Positions 12,825 to 22,389 of a stretch of DNA of 64,000 nucleotides are shown one piece after another. The DNA is taken from assembly GCA_000733355.1 (NCBI GenBank), contig JNVV01000074.1:22055-86054 (forward strand), read 5' to 3'. The notes below the pieces were generated by a model that was not told the origin of the DNA, made no database searches, and worked only from the letters and a program-made list of their open reading frames with translations. The position numbers were made by a program, and so were the translations under genes. The DNA comes from Falciphora oryzae. Lineage: Eukaryota; Ascomycota; Sordariomycetes; Magnaporthales; Magnaporthaceae. The first letter of the stretch is position 1. Each line of letters begins with the position of its first letter.

Positions 12825-15800
12825 GGTAGCAAAAGCCAGCCAGCCAGCGCGGGTTGCGTGCGTGACGAGGCAAAAACACGCAACGCAAACAACAGGCCAC
12901 CACTTACCACCACGGCATCCCCTCCATCTCCTCGCTCCGCGAGAAGCAGAGATGCCGCTCTAACCGTCCTTCCCCGCCCGCGGACTCTCCATGATTCGTT
13001 GCCTGTCCGTCCCCCTCCTGATTCTCGCGTCGGCGAACGGAGTCTTGACACCAGCCGACCAGGCCGGGGAGGAGAGGCAACCCTCACCAAATACGACGGT
13101 GCGAGAAGCTAGCCTCCTGCCGGGCGCGCCCCCCATGCTCCGAGTGGAACAGAGAGGAGGGGGTAAATGGCGCCGGCAGGCAAAAAAATGACGGCCGGTT
13201 TACCGTTTCCGGACGAGCCGGGGTGAGAAAAGAGAGGCGAGAGGGTGGTGATGGGTCCCGGCAGCCTGCTTGCGTTGCGTGGCGGCGCATCGCGTCACGC
13301 CCACTCCTCCCCGCCCTCCTGCGTATGTATGCTCACCGGCAAACCAAGACAAGCTTTTTTGGAACTGGTCCTTTTTTTCTCTTCCGTCAGGGGGCACAAG
13401 GGCGTATGCCAACACATGACACTTTCCCATGTCGCGCGCGCCAAGCAAGCAGCCCGGTACCTGTCCTTGGCACCCGATAGGCAAAAGCGGGCAGTATGCA
13501 TGCATGGGATTTTTTTTGGGCGAACCGGAAATGCGACACCAAAAAAATATGACCGGGCTATCCGTAGCCCTCAGGCTAGGAGTCGGGTGTGGGAAAGGGT
13601 CTGAAGCGGCCTTCGACTTGGGGGGTCTGGTGGCTCCAGCGGGCGGCAGGTGTCCCTCGTCCCCGACACAGCCGCAGCTCTCCTGATTGGTCTCGAGCCC
13701 TTGTCCGGCCGGAGTGGCATTTTTGCTCCGGCATGTTGATGTTTTGTTGATTTGAGCCGTCCAGTAGCTGCTGGTCCCGAGGGCATCACGACGCGCACGC
13801 CTCGGATTGGCAAACATGAGCTAGCTTCGTCGGGCAATTTTAATCCCAGGCTGCTGCACGCTGGTGCTTTCCCCCGCGGGACTTTTGAAGCTGTGCACAC
13901 CTGCCCCCAGGCATCCTACTCTCACGCTGTAAGCGGCGACCTGGGAGGTGTCCAGCCGCGATAAGTCGTCTCGCACGGAAAAGACGGCACGGTTCGTCAA
14001 CACACCTAACCACTAGGGCTTGGGGCGATCGACGCGGAGACGGAACGTGTTGTCTGCTGTGATTTGTCTGCCCACACAGGCCGTAATACGCCACTCGAAT
14101 CCTACGGGCCACTCGTGCGGAGATGAGGAGGCTCAGTGGGTGGTGGTGTGGTGGTGTTTGCCCTGTGCAGTAGGATCCCACCTATTCCCTCACACCCACT
14201 GAGAAGCCGATGCATGCACAGGGCTGGAAATGTCGCGGGCGAGACATGGTTGAGAAGCAAGTTGAGAGCGAGAGCCAGCCACCCATCGCTTCGTGGGGCG
14301 GCAATGGGCGCCGTTTCTCTGGGTAGGCGGCTTTCACTGGAGTCATCCACTCAGTGCCACTTTTTTATCGCACGACGCGCCCCTCATCGATCGTCAGGTT
14401 TCAAGCCATCTCAGGAAGTGGCCAGCCAGTCTCGTTGTTTTTTCATCGTCTAGGCGGAAACAAGCGCCCGCCAGAGAATAACAGGCCCTAATGTCGATCA
14501 GGCTGATTTGATCGTCGTGGAGAGATTATTTTCTTGATGCGGGAGAAGCATTCTCGAACATGACGACGAAACCTTGGCGAGTGTCACCCTCCATTTGCCT
14601 CAGTGCCTCATCACTCAAGCCCCGACAAAACGGAAAAGACCACCACACACACTTGCCCCTCGGCCGGATCTGGTGCTTGCATTGCCCATCACGGGCACTA
14701 TCACGCCCTCCCTCATCGACATCTCCAATCAAATTGCACCGATGACGATCGTGACAACTCGCCCGCGTCCAAGTGAGACCCAAATGTTTTCCAGGAAGGG
14801 AGGGGTGAATCAAATGCTTCTTTTTGGTGTCCCAGATGCAGAAATACTCAACCAACCAACAACCGTGCTGCTCTCAAAGCTGCCTAGATAGTGGCACGCC
14901 AACGCCGGGATGGCTGCGCGCTTTCTTGCTGCGGGAGCCACCGTCTGGCTGCGTGGGCCAAGACCGCGAGACGCGAGGGAGCTGCCCCGCTGACGTCATT
15001 GCCTCCATCAAGAAAATCGCGAGAAAAAGAAAAAACGTGTCCCAGATGTGAGAGGCGCACATCAAATGGCGTGATTTGCGCGGCTGGGGCACCACACCCA
15101 GTTTAGAGCTGATGAATGCGGGTTTTTGCTGCTGTTGACATGAACAATAACAACCCAAAAATGGAGAGAAGTCCGATGATGGAAGGGGAAAGAGGAGGCG
15201 AAAAGAAGTGTGTGAGTGTGAGTGTGAGTGCTCACATGAGCCCCGGAGCTGTGTCCCGGTGGAGCAAGAGGGCAACCCACCGTGATTGCCTCGGCATTGA
15301 ATCCCGCAGCCTCCGAGCCAGATTAAGGCGCCGAGAGACAAGACTGTCGCCGTGTTGCGTTTGCAGCTGCGTGGCCTACCTTTACCTTATACCTATAAAA
15401 CGGGACCCTTATGGTGGTCATCGGGAAGCAGATGACGGAGGCGGCAGGCCCGTTGGAGTCGCCGCCCGCCCGCGGTTTCACCCGACCGCGGCGGAGGGCG
15501 GGAAGGGAGAGTGTTGGCTGTCGCCGATAAGCTTCCAGGGATGACCGTGGCAGGCGTTGGCATGTGCGGCCCTGCGACCGTTCGGCTTCCAGAATAGCGG
15601 TCTGCAGTTCGAGACGCCTAGATGATGGCGAGGGGAATCCAATGTTAAAAAGTAGACGGAAAGGAGTGAAAGAAAGTGTATGTATGTACATGCAAGCCAG
15701 TCGACTACCTCGGATCCAAGAAGCACGCAAGTTAAAATGATATGTGAAGAACTAGGTATGGTGAAAAATGCAGAAAAGAAGATACTGTTGCGACTAAACT

Positions 15801-15936
15801 TTCAGTCTTGATGAGCCCATGATGCCCAAAGATGAAGAAATAGGGGAAAGGGTATAAAAATAGGGGGTCAGTAGAAGCTCAACCGTCCTGATCCCGCCCC
15901 TTGCATTCCCCAAATAGCCTCCTCCTCTTACCCTCA

Positions 15937-17603
15937 CTAAGAAAGCTTCTTCCCCATCAGGTCGGCAAGCTCATCTAGCAGCCCGACCGTCTCGGCCGGG
16001 CTCGCGATCCAGGCCGTGGTGCCCACCACGCGGGCGCGGAAGTCGTTTGCGCCCGCGCTGAGGAACTGGTCGCCGACGTGCAGCGTGGCCTCGCCGCGGA
16101 TCGGCTTCACCGCCACGGTCGGGGGAGCCTGGCCGCCGCCGGCAGCAGCCGCCTCGGCGGCGGCCGAGGCCTCGCGGCCCCCGCCGAACCAGCGCTGCAC
16201 GACGGCGACGCCCCACGACTTGTCGCCAATGTCGACAAAGACGTCGCGCCCGCCGTTGAAGGCGCAAAAGGGCACGCGCCCGGACCGCCCCGCCGCCGAC
16301 AGCTCGACGCTCTTCTGCACCACCAGCACCGTCTCCTCGAGGCTCTCGCGCGCCAGGGGCGGGATGTAGGTGGCGGCGCTGGCGGCGGCGGGGTTTGCCG
16401 TTGTTGTTGCTGCTGCTGCTGCTGTTGTAGTTGTTGTTCCTGCTGCCGCTGCCGTCGCCGTGCTTCCGGCCGACGCCAGCGGGATGATGCCCACGGCGCG
16501 GTCCTTGCGCATGACGGTGGCGGGCAGGGCGAGGGTGTCGACGCAGTCGCGCAGGGCCGACTCGGCCACGTCGAGCAGCGCCCCGATGTCGCGGTCGTCC
16601 CAGGCCGCCATCTCGGGCGTGAGCCACCGGCGCCGCGGCACGGGGCTGAGCAGGTGCGGCGCCGACGCGTCGAACTCGAACAGGTAGTTTGCCTCGCCGC
16701 CCATGACGACCAGGTTGCCGCGCTGGGTGGGCGTCAGCGACGGGTCCGCCGCCATGGCGTCCAGCAGCCCGTGCAGGCGCGCGTAGTAGCGGTCGGCCGT
16801 CGTGTAGCCGGCCGCCGTCACGATGCCGATGCGCACGTTCTTGCGCAGCAGGTCCAGCATGCGCGGGATCACGGGGCTGGCCGGCTCGAGCGACTGGCCG
16901 TCGTCGTAGAGCGTCACGTCGCCGTCAAAGGTGGCCAGCTGCAGGGTGCCGTAGGTCGTGACGGCCATGATCTGGGCCGAGTTGAGGATCAGGCGCACGT
17001 CGTTGAACGAGGGGGACACGAAGCGCCGCGACGAGATGTAGCGCTTGCGGTCCTGGAACTTGAAGGCCGCCTCGAGCGGCAGGCGCGTGAAGAAGGGCCC
17101 CACGGTCGGGACCAGCAGCTTGAGCTTGGACGGGAGCGGATGCTCGTCGTGCTGGTGCGCGATGTGGTCGTCGATCATGGTCTCGACGTCGCGCATGATC
17201 TCGGCGTACCGCCGGTGCGCCTCCTCCGACATCTTGCCGACGCCCGGGCCGTGGCTGCTGTCGAAGACGCCCGCCGGCTGCGAGTACAGCACGAAGGGGA
17301 CGGCAAGGAGGCCCTTGATCCATTCTGTTTTTGTGCTCAGGTTAGCCCGGCTGTTCGGAACGGCTCCGGGAGCCGGATCCCCGCACCCGCATCCACTTCA
17401 CCGTCACGTCACCACACGGGCCAAGGGGCCACCTGTGCGACCGGACCACGCCGAGGAGGCCACTTGCCTATAAATTGGTCCCTCCGGTGGGTCTTGAGGG
17501 CGTCTGGTCGCCGGTGTCTGTTAGCCATGGCGGACTTGCTTGGAGCGCTGCTTCGACGCTGCCGACGCCGGCACTCACATTCGACCCTGTATCTCGTCGT
17601 CAT
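15937..17603 (-). CDS. ISN1: IMP-specific 5'-nucleotidase
   Basis: Three exons, 17603-17579, 17503-17468 and 17324-15937, giving 482 aa. Intron 1 (75 nt) has donor GTGAGT, branch GGCTAAC and acceptor CCAG. Intron 2 (143 nt) has a GC donor, AG|GCAAGT, with branch GGGCTAAC and acceptor ACAG. Splicing restores the conserved ISN1 N-terminus (MTTRYRVEYALKTHRRDQFI, then EWIKGLLAVPFV). The HAD-type nucleophile motif FDGDVTL is at 153-159. ISN1 enzymes dephosphorylate IMP to inosine in the cytosol, in purine salvage. An Ala/Thr low-complexity insert at about 310-340, coded by a GTT/GCT-rich stretch at 16380-16480, is unusual and probably a disordered loop. The dense reading frame on the opposite strand is a shadow. 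Confidence 0.93.
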
Positions 17604-18124
17604 GGCGTAAATGTAACTGGTGGTGATGTATGTGAAGTTTGCAAGTAGCAATACGAGATGTTGGTGATGTTTGACTGTTTGTTTGCTTGATTCCTTGTTA
17701 TCTTTCCCTTTATACAAACAAATCGAGGTGATGGCTGGGAACTCACTCGCTGTCCTGCACCGAGGCGGCCCAAATGAGGGGGCGGTGAGCGTGACTAGCC
17801 GCAGTAGCCGCGCTGTGCGGCCGGTCCCGGGCGGCACGTGCAGCGCGCTGGGCCTCTGTTACAGCGCCTGACGGGTCACATGGTCCTGGGGGTGATACAG
17901 GGGTCGTGCAAACCCGAGCCTCAAACTCGGACAAGATGAAGCAGCAGTTGTGTTGCAATGTTTCGATTGTTTGTGAATCCAAATGCCCAAGTTGGGTGGA
18001 AAAAGCTGATGGGGCTGCCCAGAGGTAAAGAGGCTCAGGCTAATCCCCAGAGAGAAAAGCAACATGAATGATTAGGTTATGTGTCCATATTGACCTTCCC
18101 CAACAACAACAACAACGCCCTCGC
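17604..18124. other. Intergenic region upstream of ISN1
   Basis: About 0.5 kb between the ISN1 start and the 3' end of the cysteine-rich protein gene. It should hold the ISN1 promoter and the neighbour's 3' UTR. No further gene is visible. Confidence 0.5.
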
Positions 18125-18766
18125 TCAGCACCGCTCGCTGACCGTCTGCGTCCGCGTCATGCAACCCTCCGGGCACACCGTTTGGCAGCCCTCGACCTTG
18201 AGCAGCGTGCGCGGGCCGGAACAGCCGCACGGCACCACCAGCTGCTCCTGCTGCACACAGTTCGGCACGGGGCAGCGGATGGCCGCGCACCCGTTGGGCC
18301 GCGTGATCTGCGTCACCGTCGGGCACGCCGCCGGCCGCCACGACGTCGTTGTCGTCGTCGTCACCGCCGGCGGCGGCAGCAGCGTGACGCCCCAGGTGAC
18401 CGACTGCGACGTCGAGGTGGTGGTCGTGGCGCGTCGCGTCGTCGAGGTTGTGGGCGGCCGCCTGGTCGTGGTTGTCCGCCGCGTCGTCGAGGTCGGCTGG
18501 CACGGCTGGTTGAGCGCGCGCACCTCGAGGCCGCACCCGTTGTAGGGACACTCGGCCTGGCACGGCGCGATGAACGTCGCCGTCGGCACGGCCGCCGGGC
18601 AGCCACACGGGTTCTGGATTGTCGTAACGAGTGTGCAGTCGGCGTTGTTGCACCGCCGGCCGCACGATGCCGCGAGTTCGGTCTTGGTTACGACGGGGCA
18701 GTTCTGGCCCAGCGCCGTCGATGCGCCGAGGGCCGCTGCGAGCACGGCTGCGATCCGGAAGTGCAT
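18125..18766 (-). CDS. Secreted protein with two 10-cysteine repeats and a Thr-rich linker
   Basis: Single exon, 213 aa. The start at 18766 was preferred over an in-frame ATG 48 nt upstream because it opens directly into a signal peptide (MHFRIAAVLAAALGASTALG). The mature part has 20 cysteines in two blocks of ten, separated by a Thr/Arg/Pro-rich linker that is a likely O-glycosylation region. Spacings nearly match between blocks: C-11-C-3/4-C-4-C-9-C-G-C-12/11-C-3-C-4/3-C-10-C. Both blocks open with CPxVT and contain PCGC. An even cysteine count and secretion imply ten disulfides. The family is not recognised; cell-wall protein or effector-like protein are possibilities by inference. No enzyme motif is visible. 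Confidence 0.8.
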   Translation of the reverse strand: MHFRIAAVLAAALGASTALGQNCPVVTKTELAASCGRRCNNADCTLVTTIQNPCGCPAAVPTATFIAPCQAECPYNGCGLEVRALNQPCQPTSTTRRTTTTRRPPTTSTTRRATTTTSTSQSVTWGVTLLPPPAVTTTTTTSWRPAACPTVTQITRPNGCAAIRCPVPNCVQQEQLVVPCGCSGPRTLLKVEGCQTVCPEGCMTRTQTVSERC

Positions 18767-20640
18767 CGTATCTTTTTCTGGCTGATACAGTTGTTTGTAG
18801 TCTCGGCGGCACAAGGGCTGTGCTGGGCTCGAGCGGTTCCCGGTGTCAAAAGAAGTGATTGAGCGCCCAAGTAGATCAGGCTGTTGCAGCAGGGGGCTTC
18901 TTATACCCGCCAGCGGTCAGGGCCAAAGGCCTGCCATACCTTTGTCCCCTTCCTGGAACTCGGCCGACGCTCCGTGTCTCCCTTCCCGTCGATTTCTCCG
19001 TCTCACCCTTGCCAGTTTCCTGCCCCGGAAGGAGAAATCACATTTTTATTTTACCCCGTCCAAGGTACTCCGGGAGTTGTCCACCCTCAGCCGGGTCCCG
19101 TCGGGGAAATTGGGTCAAGGAGCGGCTTTATAGGCCTTGCATTGTCTACGCCAGTTTCTAGGTAGGTCAGGTATAGTCCTTCTCGGACGGAGATTGGAGC
19201 CGGACCGTGGTGATGTGGGAAGGCCACCCATCAGTTCAAAGCATGTCTGGGGTTGCTATGGTGGCAAGGGACGAAATAGCCTGGATGGGAATCTCGGCCG
19301 AGACTCTGCGTTTCTCGATCGAGGCGGGTAGACAGCACGGGAGCAGCAGTTCTTTTTTTGGAAGCAGACGCAGGTTGTGCCAGAGATGGGGATCTGGTGG
19401 GTTCCAAAAATATCTTCACTTGTGATATTGCAATCATGTGTTTTAAAAATGCCATGCAGCCACTTCTGCAAGGAGAGGCACGGAACGTGGTCGTGAGGAT
19501 GCTCCTTTGAGAAGCTGAGCTGTCTGATAGCCACGATCAACATCCCGTTGCTTCCCCGTACCTGATTATCGCCTGGCGCACAGTTCGCATATCCCCATAT
19601 TCCGCCTGGCCCGGAAGTTATGACGGGTGCAATATAGACGGACGGACCATCCAGCCCAGGCCTTTTGGGCTTGCACGGCGTCGGTCACTGCCCAGGATTA
19701 AACTTGGCACACCTCCCACTCTCGAAGAGGTACACAAGGCGCGGTCTGGAGCAGAAGAAATCTCGGGCCGCCGCCGGTATCCGATCCGCATTTCCTGCAA
19801 ACCAATCCGGGGGGAACCAGAGCAGGAAATTCCTTTCCAGTTGGGCCATCACGGCGTCTCAGGGACGCCGAGCCTTATATCGAAAGCAGCGCCCGAGGCC
19901 TTGGACCAGTTAGCTAACAAAGGAACTTTGGATCAATTGATGAAAACTGTTGGTTGTTTTTTACTTTGCTCTCCCGGAATAGTGATGGCGAGGGCGAAGC
20001 CGGAAAAAAGGTCACAAAAATTCCTGATATCCGTGGAGGACGGCAAAAAACGAGCCATTTCATTGACACCCTTTTAGCCTGTTTAATGGCGTAATAAAAC
20101 AGAGCAGCCTCGAGAGGTCCAGAGGCCAACAGAAGGCTCTCGAGTGATTTGACTTCATCTAAGTTTCATCTACAGGGCCCTTAGAATAGCCGCCTTCAAT
20201 GCATGGATATATGGTGTTCTTGGCCAAGCGGTAATGCTGTTACCAGTCCGTCCTGGCGCCGCCGGCTCTCGGGCGTGACAGGGACACGATACTTGGTCTG
20301 CTTGGATGGAGGGCACACATCGGGCGGATATCTTACATGTGACTTCTGTCTTCGCCCAGCTGCCGCAGACTTTGGTCACAATGTGTGCAAATAATGATAA
20401 ATGCGGCATATGGTAGTGGAGAAACGGTGGAAAGGAAAAGGGAAAAGGAAACACTGGCCAAAGCACTTTATCGCGTCCTGGACCTCAGCCTTTAGTTTCC
20501 CCGTCTGCATCCGATTCTCCCCGGTCACAACGTGCGTCCTATTGACCTTGATGATTATATATGGCAGGGCGCTATCAGCAGCCTGAGTTGGAGAGACGAT
20601 CGGCCGGAGGTGCTGGGCTTTCCAGTGATTGAGGTAGCAC
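18767..20640. other. Intergenic region, no gene seen
   Basis: About 1.9 kb between the cysteine-rich protein gene and a decayed gene. Only short, domain-free reading frames occur. The part next to 18767 is expected to be the cysteine-rich gene's promoter. No repeat structure was noticed. Confidence 0.5.
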
Positions 20641-20659
20641 ATTTCTACTCTGACCGGGG

Positions 20660-21500
20660 CCAATGATCTTTACTCTAATTTTGGCTTTCGTTCTCCTGAC
20701 ACGGAGCTCCCTCCGGCTGATTTTCCGGGCCAGAGAGACCGCGCTTGTGCCATAGCGAGCCCGGACCGCGGTCGCTGAGCGTGACGAGCTTAGAGTCTGC
20801 GTGCTCGAAGAGGTGGTGGACCGGCCTGAACCGAATGGTGGTGGTGTTCTCACCCTTTTCACCCTCGGCGGGCTGTTGCTGTCCTCCACCGCCGTCGCCG
20901 CCTTCAGGAGCGTCGCCCACGATGAGCAGCGCGCACACGGCCAGGCCGTCGTCGCAGATTCCGACGGCAATCGCGGTGCCTATGAACGCCGCCAGGCCGG
21001 TACGCTCCTCGATGCTCGTCCCCGCCCAGCGCTCGGCGACCTCGGCAACCACATCCTCGCATCAGGAACGGCAGATCGAGCTAGTAGCGCGCGCCGTTGG
21101 ACGCCCTCTCGATCTCGCCGCCTCTGCGGAGGGGGCTCTCGCTCCCCGGAGGGCGAGGAGCAGGAACACGAGGTGCAGGTGCGCGCAGCCGCCCTTGGGC
21201 TCCGAGAAGGTTGGGACGCCGTCCCCGTGCGGGTCCACGGTCTTTGCCGCCACGACAAAACATGCCACGTGTCGCGGAGGGACAGCTCGTCGTGCCAGCC
21301 CGACGGCACGCCGGCGGCAGCCATGGCGACCTGGTTGCCGCAGTGGGTGTCTATCATGACCTGCATGTTGCCCTGTATATCGGGCGTCCCCAAGGCCGCC
21401 TCCCTGTCGAGGACGCACCTTCGCGACGCAGAGAGTATCTTGGCTCTTTTCAGGGGGGTCAAGATCCTGCGGCCGCCGCAGGCTGTAGTGGGTTGACCGG
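20660..21500 (-). pseudogene. Decayed protein-coding gene, frameshifted (unknown family)
   Basis: On the minus strand a continuous coding-like sequence changes frame repeatedly. A first frame (about 21480-21260) carries DIQGNMQVMIDTHCGNQVAM and SLRDTW. A second (about 21265-21130) carries CFVVAAKTVDPHGDGVPTFS and HLHLVFLLLALRG. A third (about 21130-21060) carries EIERASNGARY, then a stop, then LDLPFLMR. A fourth (about 21052-20700) carries EDVVAEVAERWAGTSIEERT and GLAAFIGTAIAVGICDDGL. The pieces join end to end, with shifts not bounded by obvious splice sites. This indicates a gene broken by at least two frameshifts and one in-frame stop. Its family was not recognised. It lies just downstream of the HET-domain gene on the same strand. 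Introns in an intact gene remain an alternative. Confidence 0.4.
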
Positions 21501-22389
21501 GTGCAGGCCTTGGCTTACACACAAGTGTCGGCGAAGCAATATTGGATACTGCCATGGACTGCTGGCGCAGGCTGAGGAGCCACTGCTGGAGGTCACTACC
21601 TACCTAGGTCTCTGATATTACCGGAATTGACTAGGCTTGCGAAGGAGAAGCATCCACACGCCACCCGTATGCCAACGACCATGTCCGAGTCCACCATCTG
21701 CCGGTCGATGTAGGGCAAACTCACACCCATCCGCGCGGGTCGCGGCATCATCAAGCAGCTCGGCAAACCCGAACCACCTCGGCTCCAAGGTCACGGACAA
21801 GGACCGGTATGCCGAATCGCCCGTCGGGGTAGGTAAGCTCGTGTGCTCTGCTAAAGTCGATAAAACCACCCAGCGGCGTTTCCGCGGCCTGCATTTCGGC
21901 GGTTCGTCCCAAGTGTTTTTATCGAATCCGTGATCGCATTCGTTGTTATCGTTGCTGCCGATATGTGGCTCTTCGGCGTTTTTCTATTTCCTGCAAAGTG
22001 CACATGTTTCAACAATCACCCTGACTGGTCCTTAATCCACTTCTGCCAAGAAAGCCGGGACAGGGACAGCCCGCCACAGAGCATCCCGGACGGGAGGAGA
22101 TGTTTCAATCGTTAGAAATTCGAGCAGGGGCGGATTGCCGCACTAGGACCAGGAAGCGGGCGACTGCTACATTAGGAACTGGAGCCGCACTTACACCCTG
22201 GCCCAGCAAAGCCCCAATTCTGGCCGTCCGCTGCGTGATATCCGCACAGCTTACGTCGACGACTGGGAACCACGCCGCCGCGACGAGCGCGACCGCCTCA
22301 CCGCTGCTGGCACTTCCTGTCGACCATAACCTCGACCGGGCGTGCATGTCGGGGACCGAGGCCGAGGGCGCCAAACTGTCAAAGCAAAA
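21501..22389. other. Region between the decayed gene and the HET gene
   Basis: Minus-strand frames at about 21870-21618 (with RWFGFAELLDDAAT) and 22374-22105 have weak protein character and could be further remnants of the neighbouring decayed gene. Nothing firm can be assigned. Confidence 0.3.

Larger units (their letters stand above)
2843..15936. other. 13-kb intergenic region without a recognisable gene
   Basis: No reading frame here has convincing protein character. The longest (293 codons near 4533-5414, 258 codons near 6112-6888, 230 codons near 10300-10992) are Pro/Arg/Ser/Cys/Trp-rich with no domain, and no set of exons can be joined. Base composition is balanced, with many pyrimidine/purine tracts and no RIP signature, so it is not a decayed repeat. 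It holds homopolymers (29 A at 11760-11788, 18 T at 12807-12824) and a degenerate GGTG-rich stretch near 10570-10630. It separates the divergent 5' end of the kinase from the 3' end of ISN1, so most of it may be promoter, long 5' UTR or non-coding RNA of the kinase side. No tRNA or 5S rRNA gene was recognised. Confidence 0.6.

Noticed and set aside
16078..17610. + strand open frame of 510 codons
   Set aside because: Antisense shadow of ISN1, whose protein is unambiguous.
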